This document shows positions 1-10,599 of a stretch of 64,000 nt of DNA, one piece after another; within the stretch, counting starts at the first letter, position 1; each line of letters opens with the position of its first letter. The notes beneath the pieces are model-generated. The model made no database searches, was not told the origin of the DNA, and saw only the letters and a list, made by a program, of their open reading frames with translations. The DNA comes from Welwitschia mirabilis (Eukaryota > Gnetophyta > Gnetopsida > Welwitschiales). Location: the NCBI GenBank assembly GCA_051453625.1, contig JBOZIK010000001.1, positions 200,871,271 through 200,935,270 on the forward strand. Direction: 5' to 3'. Both the position numbers and the translations under genes were made by a program.

Positions 1-128
1 TTAGGTGATTATCCATCTAGCTGTTGCATAATACATGCAGCTTCAGAGGGTTATCCCACCTGAGGGATTCCTATTGGTCATAGGAATGATTTAGTAGACA
101 ATGGGTAATTGACACCCCTCTGATGGGG

Positions 129-227
129 CATACTGTTCATATTGTTCATACTGATCATACTGTTCATACTATTTATATTGTTCATATTATTTATACTGTT
201 CATACTGTCCATACTGTTTATACTGCT
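129..227. repeat. 9-bp minisatellite, about 11 units
   Basis: Eleven successive copies of a 9-bp unit with consensus catactgtt run from 129 to 227. Nearly all differences between units are C/T changes. Read on the minus strand it would give a repeating Glu-Gln-Tyr-like tripeptide, with two units turned into stops by CAA/CAG to TAA/TAG. It sits at the place where the array LTRs carry a different short duplication (a tract containing caagttttagtaat). Confidence 0.9.
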
Positions 228-427
228 CCTTGAACATTTCTGTGAGATTTGGATATTATACCTTGATTTTTGTATTGACTTGAAGTCTTACTCAATTGAT
301 ATTCTTTGTGGCTTCCTTCTTGTTATCAAACTCTTACCTTAAACCTTATCATGGACCATACTGGGAACTATGGAGGTATAGTTCTCACATCATGCCTGTT
401 TTGCAAGAAAAGCTTTGATGAATGAGG

Positions 428-902
428 NNNNNNNNNNNNNNNNNNNNNNNNNNNNNNNNNNNNNNNNNNNNNNNNNNNNNNNNNNNNNNNNNNNNNNNNN
501 NNNNNNNNNNNNNNNNNNNNNNNNNNNNNNNNNNNNNNNNNNNNNNNNNNNNNNNNNNNNNNNNNNNNNNNNNNNNNNNNNNNNNNNNNNNNNNNNNNNN
601 NNNNNNNNNNNNNNNNNNNNNNNNNNNNNNNNNNNNNNNNNNNNNNNNNNNNNNNNNNNNNNNNNNNNNNNNNNNNNNNNNNNNNNNNNNNNNNNNNNNN
701 NNNNNNNNNNNNNNNNNNNNNNNNNNNNNNNNNNNNNNNNNNNNNNNNNNNNNNNNNNNNNNNNNNNNNNNNNNNNNNNNNNNNNNNNNNNNNNNNNNNN
801 NNNNNNNNNNNNNNNNNNNNNNNNNNNNNNNNNNNNNNNNNNNNNNNNNNNNNNNNNNNNNNNNNNNNNNNNNNNNNNNNNNNNNNNNNNNNNNNNNNNN
901 NN
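428..902. other. Assembly gap (475 N)
   Basis: Run of N. Apparent reading frames across it are artefacts. Flanking sequence on both sides looks like LTR of the array family. Confidence 0.99.
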
Positions 903-1091
903 CTTTTCCTCTCTTTTGTGTGGTCAAATTTCTACCTAACCTTCATATTTCTCCTAGCCGTTTTTATTGCATTTTTGCTTATGTGCCTTTTCCATAAAAT
1001 CTCAGATGTGGTTACCTTCTATAATGTGATCTTGTTTTCCTTTTCATATTAGTGTTTTTCTTTCTCTTGTGCATCAGCGGATCATCTCTCC

Positions 1092-1315
1092 TCAAGAAAC
1101 ATATTCTTTTCCTTATCAAAATCACAATCATCTTTTTGTTCGACAAAAGTTTANNNNNNNNNNNNNNNNNNNNNNNNNNNNNNNNNNNNNNNNNNNNNNN
1201 NNNNNNNNNNNNNNNNNNNNNNNNNNNNNNNNNNNNNNNNNNNNNNNNNNNNNTCAAGAAACATATTCTTTTCCTTATCAAAATCACAATCATCTTTTTG
1301 TTCGATAAAAGTTTA
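1092..1315. repeat. 62-bp sequence repeated on both sides of a gap
   Basis: Positions 1092-1153 and 1254-1315 are the same 62 bases with one difference (gac versus gat). They lie directly against the two ends of a gap of exactly 100 N. This is what unmerged contig ends look like; a true tandem duplication is the alternative. Confidence 0.9.
1154..1253. other. Assembly gap (100 N, conventional length)
   Basis: Exactly 100 N, a size usually used for a gap of unknown length. Both flanks carry the same 62 bases. Confidence 0.99.
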
Positions 1316-1536
1316 AAGGTCTCAAATGTAACTTTAAATAGTATTTTTATAAAAATGAGCTTAATCTATACCATTAAGGGTAAAACCTATGTGTTTCTAG
1401 TCAAAAATGTAGTCCATTTTATCATTTTTTAACATTTTGGTTTACTGTTTCGAATTCTTATTTTCTTTAAAAATATAAAAAAGGCTTGAATGTGACTTTT
1501 GAAATGTATTTTCATATATCTGAGCTTAATCCATAC
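1316..1536 (+). repeat. Two diverged copies of a 55-bp LTR segment
   Basis: The stretch 1316-1372 (ending gagcttaatctatacc) returns in altered form at 1482-1536 (ending gagcttaatccatac). The same motif, with a following string resembling ggtaaaacctatg, is found once per unit in the 32-55 kb array on the other strand. The second copy runs into the next gap. Confidence 0.6.
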
Positions 1537-2293
1537 NNNNNNNNNNNNNNNNNNNNNNNNNNNNNNNNNNNNNNNNNNNNNNNNNNNNNNNNNNNNNNNN
1601 NNNNNNNNNNNNNNNNNNNNNNNNNNNNNNNNNNNNNNNNNNNNNNNNNNNNNNNNNNNNNNNNNNNNNNNNNNNNNNNNNNNNNNNNNNNNNNNNNNNN
1701 NNNNNNNNNNNNNNNNNNNNNNNNNNNNNNNNNNNNNNNNNNNNNNNNNNNNNNNNNNNNNNNNNNNNNNNNNNNNNNNNNNNNNNNNNNNNNNNNNNNN
1801 NNNNNNNNNNNNNNNNNNNNNNNNNNNNNNNNNNNNNNNNNNNNNNNNNNNNNNNNNNNNNNNNNNNNNNNNNNNNNNNNNNNNNNNNNNNNNNNNNNNN
1901 NNNNNNNNNNNNNNNNNNNNNNNNNNNNNNNNNNNNNNNNNNNNNNNNNNNNNNNNNNNNNNNNNNNNNNNNNNNNNNNNNNNNNNNNNNNNNNNNNNNN
2001 NNNNNNNNNNNNNNNNNNNNNNNNNNNNNNNNNNNNNNNNNNNNNNNNNNNNNNNNNNNNNNNNNNNNNNNNNNNNNNNNNNNNNNNNNNNNNNNNNNNN
2101 NNNNNNNNNNNNNNNNNNNNNNNNNNNNNNNNNNNNNNNNNNNNNNNNNNNNNNNNNNNNNNNNNNNNNNNNNNNNNNNNNNNNNNNNNNNNNNNNNNNN
2201 NNNNNNNNNNNNNNNNNNNNNNNNNNNNNNNNNNNNNNNNNNNNNNNNNNNNNNNNNNNNNNNNNNNNNNNNNNNNNNNNNNNNNNNNNNNNN
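1537..2293. other. Assembly gap (757 N)
   Basis: Run of N inside the LTR fragment. By comparison with array units the missing part should hold the LTR 3' portion. Confidence 0.99.
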
Positions 2294-2369
2294 TAAATTG
2301 CATCTTATACAATTTTATTAGATTAATATTAAGTATTTAGCTTTAGATTTAATTATATAGAGAGGTTTT

Positions 2370-2443
2370 ACATTTTGAATACTAGAGCAAGTTTAATTTT
2401 TCAATGGTAAAATTTTTAGGCCCTTACATTTTAGTGTTAGAGC
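2370..2443 (+). promoter_or_regulatory. Two tandem tRNA-iMet-type primer binding sites (decayed)
   Basis: Two copies of a tacattttggtatcagagc-like string occur at 2370-2388 and 2425-2443, about 55 bp apart. In the second, ttagtgttagagc matches 10 of 13 bases of TTGGTATCAGAGC, the site complementary to the 3' end of plant initiator tRNA-Met. A doubled site with the same spacing is seen in array units at 44382-44447, 47158-47223 and 52633-52698. This marks the 3' end of the LTR that starts at the left edge. Confidence 0.6.
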
Positions 2444-2462
2444 GTTAAAGTTTGAAGTTTTT

Positions 2463-2870
2463 AACTATAGAAGTTCTGGGTTTTCACACATTACCATTAG
2501 AGAAAAATATTTAAATTAAGCCTTATTAGACTTAGAAGCTAGTGTGAATCTGCTTCCTTATGGTACATATAGAGAATTAGACTTGGAAGGGTTCAAAAAC
2601 ATCAAACCTTCACTACAACTTGCTAATAATTCCTTAAAAATATAATTAGAATAAAAAGTTGCTATTTTTTGATGGATTTTATGGTTTTAGACATGGAAAA
2701 CATAACCAATCAATCACATCCTATTATATTACGAAGACCCTTCCTCATAACCTCTAATGCTCTAATTAACTATAATAATGATCTAATGAAAATATAATTT
2801 AGCAATATGATAGTAGATATAAACATTTTTAGTTCCATGAAACTACTTTTTACTAATGATAGAATTGAAC
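2463..2870 (+). pseudogene. Ty3/gypsy aspartic protease (broken)
   Basis: The protease cuts the gag-pol polyprotein during particle maturation. Around 2515-2640 the frame reads ALLDLEASVNLLPYGTYREL and then a leucine-rich loop ending QLANNSLK. Further on, HPIILRRPFLITSNALIN (about 2716-2770) is the flap/C-terminal motif, and the segment ends near SNMIVDINIF. The active-site triad in this plant group is D-L-G or D-S-G followed by Ala; here it reads D-L-E-A, so the glycine is Glu (a G to A change). Stops replace expected residues between 2640 and 2700. The upstream gag C-terminus is missing. Confidence 0.85.
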
Positions 2871-3019
2871 ATCAGGATAAAATTAAGAGTCTCTTCATTT
2901 ACTAAGAACCCTTCATACACATTAATGATTCCCATATTTTAGATATTTTGAAAGAATAAGATTCATATACCATCAAATAAGATTAATCCTTTATTGAAAT
3001 AAAGCTCCTATTGAAGATA

Positions 3020-3950
3020 AGTAAGCCATTGATTAGATCCTTTTTGGTATTACAGACATTGATCTTAGAATTTACGTTTCACTACATTTACCTTAAATAA
3101 AATGCTATACCTTCTAGTTAAGCCTAACATAGAATCAATCCAACTTTGAAAGAAGTAGTCAAAAACAAAGTGATTAAACTTTTAAATAATGGAATTATTT
3201 ATCTAATCTCTAATAGTAAATATGTAAGTTTAACCTAAATAGTAGCTAAAAATGCTGGTATTACCTTAGTGTCAAATGATCACAATGAACTTATCCCCAC
3301 TATGCCTATAGTAAAATGGAAAATTTGTATTAATTACCAAAAACTTAATGCTATATTTAGAAAAAAAACACTTTCCTCTTTCATTCTTTAGCTAGATCCT
3401 AGAAAATCCTATTAATATTTCAACTGTATGGATATTTAGATAGAAATCTCCCTCAAGGATTAGGATAAAATCACATTCACCTATTCTTATGGAACATTCA
3501 CTTATAAATGAATGTTATTTGACTTGTGTGATGACTCTTACATTTCAACAATATATGATTTGGTATTTTTCTATTTTATTAGATTCATGTGTGAATATTT
3601 TTATAGATGATTTCTTGATTTATGAATATTCTTTTAAGTAATATCATTATAATTTTAACTTTTCCTAATTTGATACATTGAAAATCACCTTATGAAAAAG
3701 TTACTTTATGGTTAGCAAGGGGATGGTCTTAGGAGATATTATTTCATGAAAGATAATTCAAGTCAATTCTGAAAAAGTATATTTAATTACCTACATACCT
3801 ACCCCAAAAAAATAAAAGATATTAGGTACTTCTTAGAATAAATAGATTATTATAAGAAGTTTAACAAAGATTTTAATAAAATTTCCTAACCCTTTTATAA
3901 CCTCTTGAGTAAAGATCCCTTTTTTAACTAGATTCATAAGTGTCAAAAAG
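3020..3950 (+). pseudogene. Ty3/gypsy reverse transcriptase (broken)
   Basis: RT copies element RNA into DNA. The N-terminal part is seen at 3130-3350, with strings NPTLKEVVKNKVIKLLNNG and NELIPTMPIVKW followed by ICINYQKLNA. The palm continues at 3425-3620 with TFTYSYGTFTYK; the catalytic region reads CEYF/VNIFIDDFLIYEYSF near 3590-3640, where F-I-D-D replaces the usual Y/F-x-D-D box. Thumb/connection sequence follows to about 3950, including the remnant of KFNKDF. Stops stand where Gln is expected (for example L-T-stop at about 3230 for PTQ), and several frame changes are needed to read through. Confidence 0.85.
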
Positions 3951-3954
3951 CTTT

Positions 3955-4390
3955 TGATGAACTTAAAGAAAAACTTGTCATCAAACCTATCATCTAATCA
4001 TGTAATTAAAAGTTATCATTTGAAATCATATATGATGCTATTGATTATGCAGTTCGTGCTATGTTAAGAGAAAGAGTGGATAGAAAAGCAACTGTAATCT
4101 ACTATGTAAGTAAAATATTAAATGACACTTAACTAAATTACACTTCATTAAAAAAGAGATTTTTGTAATAGTATTTTCCTTAGAAAAATTTAGATAATAT
4201 CTCCTTGGTTCTAAGATGATCATCTACATTGACCATTCAATCCCAAGATACCTCTTTACTAAAAAAGATTCCAAGCCTAAATTAATCTTCCTCTTACAAG
4301 AATTTCGTTTATAAATCAAATATAAAAAGGGTTTTAATAATGTTATAGCTAATCATATATCTAACATAATGTATAATAACTCACACAAAT
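3955..4390 (+). pseudogene. Ty3/gypsy RNase H (broken)
   Basis: RNase H degrades the RNA strand of the RNA:DNA hybrid. The frame at 4014-4130 reads LSFEIIYDAIDYAVRAMLRE and VIYYVSKILNDT, close to the conserved first Asp strand (x-D-A-x-D-Y-A-V) and the YASK segment. Further motifs appear at 4180-4260 (a YTDHS-like tract, now in another frame) and 4250-4370 (KKDSKPKLI, then a VIANHISNIM-like end). At NDT-stop-LNYT a CAA Gln codon has become TAA. It directly follows RT, as in all Ty3/gypsy pol. Confidence 0.8.
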
Positions 4391-4499
4391 CCTTTCTTAT
4401 TAATGATACTTTTCTTGATAAGAACCATATTTCCATTATGGAAATACTTTAGTTTGCCAACCTTGTAAATTAATTAGTTTACAAAGTTATTTCCTTTCA

Positions 4500-5690
4500 T
4501 TAGATTCATAATGATAAGAAATAATTTTTTAAGTCAAGTTAAATACATCTTTTGAAATAGCCTTACTTATGCAAATATTGCCTAAATTGAGTTATTCATG
4601 GATGTATCCCCTAACCATCAATTCACAATCTCGTTAAACATTACCATTCTAAATTTTGATTATCATTATAATTCTTCAATCTAGTTTTTATTGGTTATTA
4701 ATTTTTAAGTATTCATATCTCTATTGTAAAACATGTGAAAATTGTTAAAGACTCATTAGTCTTACTTGAAAACATATAATTCCTTTGAATTTGATTCTTA
4801 TTATTAAAGTTTTTAATATTTGAGGTATGAAATTTTAAGGTCCATATCCTTCTTCACATGGACAACAATATGTTATTTTCTTCATAGATTATGTCCTTAA
4901 GTAGGTAGAAGCATTTAGTTCTAGATCTAATAATGTCTAAATTATAATAAAGTTCTTTAGAGAAAATACTTTAACTAGATTTGATTGTCCTAGGCTCTTA
5001 GCTAATGATGGTACTACTCGTTTTTCCAATTTAATTTTGAACAATATTCTTATTAAGTAAGGGGTTACTCATATAGGTACAACTTCTTGTCATCCCCAAA
5101 CTAGCTAAAAAGTTGATGTTACTAATAGTGAAATTAAAAACATACTATAAAAAGTACTCAAATCAGCTATGAAATATTGATCCTATAAGCTAAATGACAT
5201 CTTGTGAGCTTATAGAATAAGTTATAGGACATCATTATGAATGTCCTCATTGACACTGACCTATTGAAAGTTATGTTTTCTACTTTTTGAACTTCAACAT
5301 AAAGCATATTGAGCAATCAAAAATATAAACTTGGATCTCAAAGTAGCTAGAAAACAAAGATCTATTCAACTTAATGAACTAGGTAAGATTAGAAATTATG
5401 CTTATGAAAATGTAAATATTAACAAAGGAAGGATGAAGAAATTACATGATTAAAACATTCTTAGAAAAATATTTTAAAAACAAAAACTAGTTTTACTTTA
5501 CAATTTAAAATTGCATTTTTGTAAAAATAAACTAGCTTTTAAGTGGAAATGTTCATACATAATTCAACAAGTATTGTCAAGTGTTTTATTTTTTATTAAA
5601 AATCTTAAAAGCTACCAATAATTTAAATCAATGGTCATTGCCTCAAATACTTTCATTTACCCCTTCCATCAACCTATGAATTCATGAGGC
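4500..5690 (+). pseudogene. Ty3/gypsy integrase (broken)
   Basis: Integrase inserts the cDNA into the genome. The zinc-binding N-terminus is only hinted at near 4560-4760. The core is clear: GMKF-stop-GPYPSSHGQQY at 4825-4875, IDYVLK-stop-VEAFSSRSNN at 4885-4935, NDGTTRFSN at 5002-5028 and CHPQTS-stop-KVDVTNSEIK at 5088-5140. The stop at 4902-4904 is TAG where Trp (TGG) is expected. The tail reads KAYWAIKNINLDL (about 5297) and QLNELGKIRNYAYENVNINK (5370-5430). A C-terminal domain with FKWKCSYIIQQVL near 5535-5580 follows, ending about 5690 near FHQPMNS. Confidence 0.85.
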
Positions 5691-7051
5691 TTAAGAATCC
5701 TAGTTAATGTCCTCTAATTAAAAAAACAATAATAAGTGATCTTACTATCATTTTAAGTATTTATTATGACTAGGTACACTTATTATTTTTAAGAAGGAGT
5801 TATGGTTATTTTAAGCATGATTATTAAAGTCACATTTACTTAAGATCTTCAATTTTGGAAAATATGGTTAAACAAGGTAGAATCTACCTTCACAATATAG
5901 TTTTTTTCCCAAGAATTTTATAAGGATAAAATATTTCTTAATTATATTTAAGAACCAATGACTCATTATGTGCATCAAAATGATGAATATGAGAAGTACA
6001 GTTAAAAAAATCAAAGCTAACTTTTTCAAAAGAACATTTTATTTTAATTAATTAATTAGATTTATTTAATTACATTAGGGCTATAAACACTCATTAGTAA
6101 TGAAGCTTTAATGATATACTTATTACATGATCAACTCCATTATAAGTATAAAGACGCACTAGTAATGCAACACTAATTTCTTAGGGGGAAAAAAACAACA
6201 TGCTTCACTCTATTATAAGAAAACTTATAACATTGGATGCTTAATATGATATAAATGATGGAAATAAAGGATATATATGATTCTAGAAAATAAAGTATGA
6301 AAAGAAAAAGTGGGAATTGAAGACCTTCTGAGTTTTGTTTTCATTGACTTCTGTACTTAAGATTTGCTATTAATTATTAAATTTTCATAATTTACTTATT
6401 TAATACTATACTTATCCAATATTGAGATCCATTAAAAATCACAAAACAAAAAAGGCCATTAGCTTAGGTAAGTTATCTATCTTATTTAGAGTTTGTATGG
6501 TTAAGTCTCATTAGTACTATCATTCTTCATTTTCACTATTAATATTACTTCAGCCCATTCTTACGAGAAGTAACATTATAAGGCATAACTATTTCTATTA
6601 TTCATTTACCTTTTACTTCAAGTCTATCTAGGAAAATAAAAAATTTAAATTATTATGAAAATGAAATAGTATTAAAAGATGGAGATTGTGATCTTTTTAG
6701 AAAGATTTTTATTTGCATTATAGATTACTTGCATTACTTTGTAATTTTTCTTTTTAATAAAATGAAATTTCATAAAGAAGATGTTCTAAAGATGTGGTGA
6801 AATGTTCTTAAACATTACATTAAATTGTTTTATCTTCTAAAACTTTGAGGACAAAAGTTCAATTGTGGTTAGAGGATATGACATCCACGTTTTAAAGAAT
6901 TTCTTTTTTGATTTTGATGTCTTATTTTTTAAAGCTTTGTTAAAAATTTTTAAAAGTTATATCATCCCATTTTTCCTTAGAATTTTACCATGTTAAATCA
7001 TTTCTTTCTTATGCTTTTTGTTAAGATTCTAGCAACAATTTGGTTAGGGGA
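5691..7051 (+). other. Non-coding 3' region of the gypsy element
   Basis: No ORF or motif was recognised. Gypsy elements of the Athila/Tat group usually have a long stretch between pol and the 3' LTR, sometimes with an env-like frame; none is visible. A purine run tagggggaaaaaaa at 6182-6195 and another, ggttagggga, at 7042-7051 are possible polypurine tracts. The second is preferred because a TG-starting LTR-like sequence follows directly. Confidence 0.4.
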
Positions 7052-7900
7052 TGTGATAAAACATAAAATCTAAAATTTATATTAGGTATATTTGATTAAT
7101 TTCGCTAGGCAGAAAACATTAAAATAGCTATTTTATCATAAAATTATGTCTTTGAGTCTTTTTAATATAATTTTTAAACTTATACAATTTTCCATAATAG
7201 TTCTAGGTAAAATACTACTTTATAAACAACATGTTAACAATGGAAAATTATGTAGCTAAAAACACTAGTGCCATTATCTAGGTAATTGGTGCTGCTTGTT
7301 CTTTGGATTAGAATGCATCAAGAGCTTAATTCTAGAGTTATCTCAAAAAATTAATTAATTTTTATTATGAGGTCAAGCATTTATAACATCAAACTCTGAC
7401 AAATTATATAGTCATAAAATTATTAATTTTTTAAGCAAAACTTTAAATTATCCAATGCTAATTTTTTCCCCTATAAAAAGGGCTAAATTTCCTCATTTGA
7501 ATAATCTTTTACTGAATCTTTAACTAGAAAAAATAGTTGAAACCCTTAGAACATCAATAATTAAAGTGGTTTTCTAAGCTCCTTCTTTGAAATCTAGCTA
7601 TCTATAAGGTTGGCTTTGAGGAGTTTGTATTAGTCTTTCTTTCATCTTGTAACATAGTTTAATTCATGTTGTTTTTTAGTAGTTATTAATTCTTGATTTT
7701 TAGTTATAATTAATCTTATACTTTTAATTCTTGAGTGAGACTACATTATTGAGTTCTTTTGATTAGTGATTAAGTTTTCTAAATTTACTTTTTAGTTATA
7801 GTTATTTCATTTGATGGATTTCAAGCACATTAATTCTTGCTTTCCATGCTTATAAAATGCTATTACAGATTACAGTAACTAAGGAATTTACAAATAGTCA
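7052..7900 (+). repeat. Probable 3' LTR of the gypsy element
   Basis: Begins tgtgataaaacataaaatc right after a purine-rich tract, contains a TATA box with correct orientation, and continues with T-rich sequence typical of an R/U5 region. There is no 5' copy in the window to compare, so the right end is not established. Confidence 0.5.
7472..7482 (+). promoter_or_regulatory. TATA box in gypsy 3' LTR
   Basis: tataaaaaggg, preceded by a C/T-rich stretch, about 420 bp inside the LTR. Good match to a plant TATA element; its position would place the U3/R border near 7505. Confidence 0.5.
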
Positions 7901-8602
7901 TGTGGTAAATGTGATTATGTCATTATAACTCAAGCCATCATGACTTGATAGTTTAAGATTTATTTTAGGGATTTATAGAATATTATTATAGTTAAGGTTT
8001 ATTATTAGATAATCTAAGATAGACCTTTGAAGTTATTTCATTTTAATTTTTTGTCATTCAAAGTTTAAACTTATCACAATATTGATTTTTCATTTTGTTT
8101 TAAACCATTGTATTCTTAAAGAATTTTGTATTATCTTTGATGTACCTTATACCTTGATTTATCCCTATGGAAAGAATGACATTAGGATTCTAGTAAAATA
8201 TGTATCATAGTTTATAAATTATAAAATCTAGATATTAATACTTTATTTTATAAGTTAAGACATAATATTACATTTGCTACATAAATCCTTTTTTAATAAG
8301 AATCTATTGGAGAGTTTTCCATCTTACTAAATCATAATTTTTAGCTATATCGAATTTAATGAACATTTCTAGGAATTCATGTGTTTTGCAAGTATGAATA
8401 AGCTCATGATTTAGGATACTTTGATCTTGAATATATCATAATTTAATAAAACTTACTAGGTTAGAACTAAAAAGACTCAGTAGTCATAAGCTTATCCTCC
8501 AACCTAAGGCCTTTATTAAAATACTATATATAATATTGTAGAAATCAATAAGGTGTAAGTTCTAAGCTCTGACAGAATTCTACATTTTAGAAATTACTAT
8601 GA
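7901..8602. other. AT-rich sequence, no gene seen
   Basis: Probably the rest of the LTR or older repeat debris. No coding frame, RNA gene or repeat boundary could be supported. Confidence 0.4.
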
Positions 8603-8697
8603 TATTTATAAAGATTATTTTCTTTTTTATTGTATCCTTTTAGAGTATGCTATTTATAAAGATTATCTTCTTTTTATTATATCCTTCTAGAGCATAT
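8603..8697. repeat. 48-bp tandem duplication
   Basis: tatttataaagatta begins both 8603-8650 and 8651-8697; the two 48-bp units differ at a few positions, mostly C/T. Confidence 0.85.
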
Positions 8698-8959
8698 TAT
8701 TTTCCATGTTAGTAATATTATATGAAGGTAAGAAAGGAACCTTTTATAGCATTTTATTGATTAGCCATCCTATCTAGGACTTTTGATATTTATCATATTG
8801 TGAATTACTTTCTCTATTTCATGAAGGTTATAAAAGAATCTTTTAATCCTCTAAATAGAAAGTCTTGTAAAAATTAAAGTTTAAAGGGGTTTCACATTGA
8901 TGCATCTATATTTAAAATAGTCTTTAAATGTTTTAGTAATCTTTGTTTTCTTTACGAAA

Positions 8960-9205
8960 TTACTATTATTGAAATTTTCTATAATATAAAAGCATAGGGA
9001 CCCTTGACCCCCTTTTGGTATAATGCCTCCTTAACTATTCCCTTAGTTTTCTTCTATTAATCCTCCTTTTAAAGTCTAATTTTTTTGTCTTCTCTATCTC
9101 TAATGTACTTTCCATTGTATGATGTATTTAAGTTATTAGCATTCTTCCTTTATTTCTAACATTATTGCTACTACTAGATTTAATGATGTGTGATAGAAAA
9201 CAAGA
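8960..9205 (-). repeat. Unclassified 250-bp unit, inverted copy
   Basis: The reverse complement of this stretch matches 10600-10850 and, in part, 10262-10582. Shared strings include gttttctatcacaca, gtagtagcaataat and a tract resembling gaaaatttcaataat. The short minus-strand frame at 9128-9313 has a segment ESCFLSHIIKSSSSNN that resembles DSYFLSHIFKPVSSNN in the plus-strand frame at 10583-10837. This could mean the unit was once coding, or only that the DNA is related. Family unknown. Confidence 0.65.
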
Positions 9206-9318
9206 CTCAAAGTTGCTCCTATCTTTTGATATAAAATTAAAGTTTTGTATTAAAAATTTTTTGAGCCATCTCTTTATACTGATTGTAGCCATTGAACTTA
9301 ACTTCATATGCATGATTC

Positions 9319-9319
9319 C

Positions 9320-9357
<38 letters not shown>

Positions 9358-9359
9358 TA
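9319..9359. repeat. (AT)n microsatellite
   Basis: Alternating AT run of about 40 bp interrupted by one GT. Confidence 0.95.
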
Positions 9360-9365
9360 GATTAA

Positions 9366-10261
9366 GTAATGGAAAATAACTAATTGTGAAGTTCAATCAA
9401 AATAGAGCTGACCTTTTCTTAGCTCTATTTCTTTGAGCATGTCTAGACTTTTTTAAGTTATTTCTTTGAGAATAACTAAACTTTTCTAATCCATGTAATT
9501 TTAACACTTTTGATATAGTTGATTCATTAATAATAATGCCTCTTTGATGCTTTACCTTAATATTGTTTTTCCTCCTAAAGATAACATCCTTATATCTAGA
9601 TTACCTCCTCACATTCTTTTCCCAAATGATAAAACCAACTTCATTTTACATTTCTATAGATCGATACATTTTAGTGTTTTAATGGGATTTTTGTGCCATG
9701 TTCCTTGCTATGTTTGCTTGTTATACCAAATCTTGCTCCTTTTTTTCCTTTTAAAAATTTTGGAAATCTATCATTACTATTTCTAAAGTGGTAGAACAAT
9801 CATGATTACTTCTAAGTGTAGAAGATAGTAACAAGAATCTGCCTCCCTTTTTTCTCTATGCTATTACCCACCTTTGAGTTCTTTATATTCACTTTGAAGT
9901 TAGTAGAAGGATAGTTGTGATTAAGATCTTCTATGTAGTTTAGTAACACAAGTCCGAAAGAAGCTGCACTAATGAGTTTGAGCTGTGAAGTCTATTTGTT
10001 AAGAGAGATTATAAGTCCTCTTTATTACTTACATCATGACCATGTTCTATCAATGATCCACTATAATCTAGACCTCATAAGGTTCATTCAAATAAAGAAA
10101 TATTTGCAAGAAGGTTCTATAGAAATGTCTCATAGGTGAAAAAGCAGATTAGACATAAGTATTACACAAGCAAAACTATGCATTTAAAGTTAAGTCCAAA
10201 GACTATAATTTTAGCAAAGAAAGCTTTCATTAAATTTAAGACATAAAATGAAAAATATAAA
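9366..10261. other. AT-rich spacer between inverted repeat copies
   Basis: Lies between the inverted (8960-9205) and direct (10262-10850) copies of the unclassified unit. A local duplication around a tctttgag string is visible at 9425-9480. No gene recognised. Confidence 0.4.
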
Positions 10262-10582
10262 TCTCATTTTTTATCACATGCTATTAAAAATCATAGTGAA
10301 AATAATGCTAGAAAGAGAGGAAGAATTCCAATGAGTCAAAGGCATGAGGCAATAACAAAAATACTAGAGAGAGAAAAGACAAAGACATCTACCTTTAAAA
10401 GGAGGAATGATAGAAAAAATTGGGACAAGGAATAAGAAATAATTATATCATAGGGGGTTCAAAGAAAAAGACATTCATCTTTAAAAGGAGGAATGATTTA
10501 AAAAAATGGGAAAAGGAATAAGAAATAATTATATCATAGGTGGTTAAAAGAATCCCATGCACTTGTATTACATAAAATTGTA
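10262..10582 (+). repeat. Unclassified unit, direct copy 1 with internal duplication
   Basis: Aligns with 10600-10850 from its start (a tctcattttttatcacat string) to its end (gcacttgtattacataaaatt). It is longer because an 87-bp part is doubled at 10383-10556. Confidence 0.65.
10383..10556 (+). repeat. 87-bp tandem duplication
   Basis: Two adjacent copies, 10383-10469 and 10470-10556, each with aaaaggaggaatgat followed by aaggaataagaaataattat. Few differences, so this duplication is younger than the surrounding decay. Confidence 0.9.
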
Positions 10583-10599
10583 ATGACAATAAATTGTGA

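Larger units (their letters stand above)
1..2445 (+). mobile_element. Partial long LTR and PBS, same family as the 32-55 kb array
   Basis: This stretch matches the reverse complement of the LTR units at 32-55 kb in several places. The segments at 45-125 (a run reading ctattggtcataggaat), 345-400 (a run reading ccatactgggaactatgg) and 1316-1400 occur in the same order in those units. It ends at 2370-2443 with two primer-binding-like sites, as the units do. Compared with the array copies it is less AT-rich, so it may be younger or less mutated. It is broken by gaps at 428-902, 1154-1253 and 1537-2293, and its left end lies outside the window. The lineage (chromovirus, Tekay/Del-like) is inferred from how the array copies begin and end, not from coding sequence here. 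Confidence 0.65.
2463..7900 (+). mobile_element. Ty3/gypsy retrotransposon (Athila/Tat-like), 5' truncated and decayed
   Basis: Domain order on the plus strand is protease, reverse transcriptase, RNase H, integrase, a non-coding 3' region and a 3' LTR, which is the Ty3/gypsy order. Two strings place it in the non-chromovirus plant group: a protease reading LLDLEASVNLLPY and an integrase tail reading QLNELGKIRNYAYENVNI. No gag or 5' LTR of its own is seen upstream; instead the LTR/PBS of another family abuts at about 2445-2463. There are dozens of stops and several frameshifts. The end of the 3' LTR could not be fixed, so 7900 is a guess. Confidence 0.8.

Noticed and set aside
142-342. Hydrophobic 66-codon frame rich in Phe-Ile-Leu
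   Set aside because: Translation of the 9-bp minisatellite and LTR sequence; low complexity, no domain.
385-997. Long reading frames of 174-191 codons on both strands
   Set aside because: They consist almost entirely of N from the gap at 428-902. The same applies to frames over 1154-1253, 1537-2293, 38044-38808, 42543-43048 and 63095-63194.
9319-9359. Microsatellite as a CRISPR-like or satellite array
   Set aside because: Simple dinucleotide repeat without spacers. No CRISPR array is present anywhere in the window, and the host is a plant.
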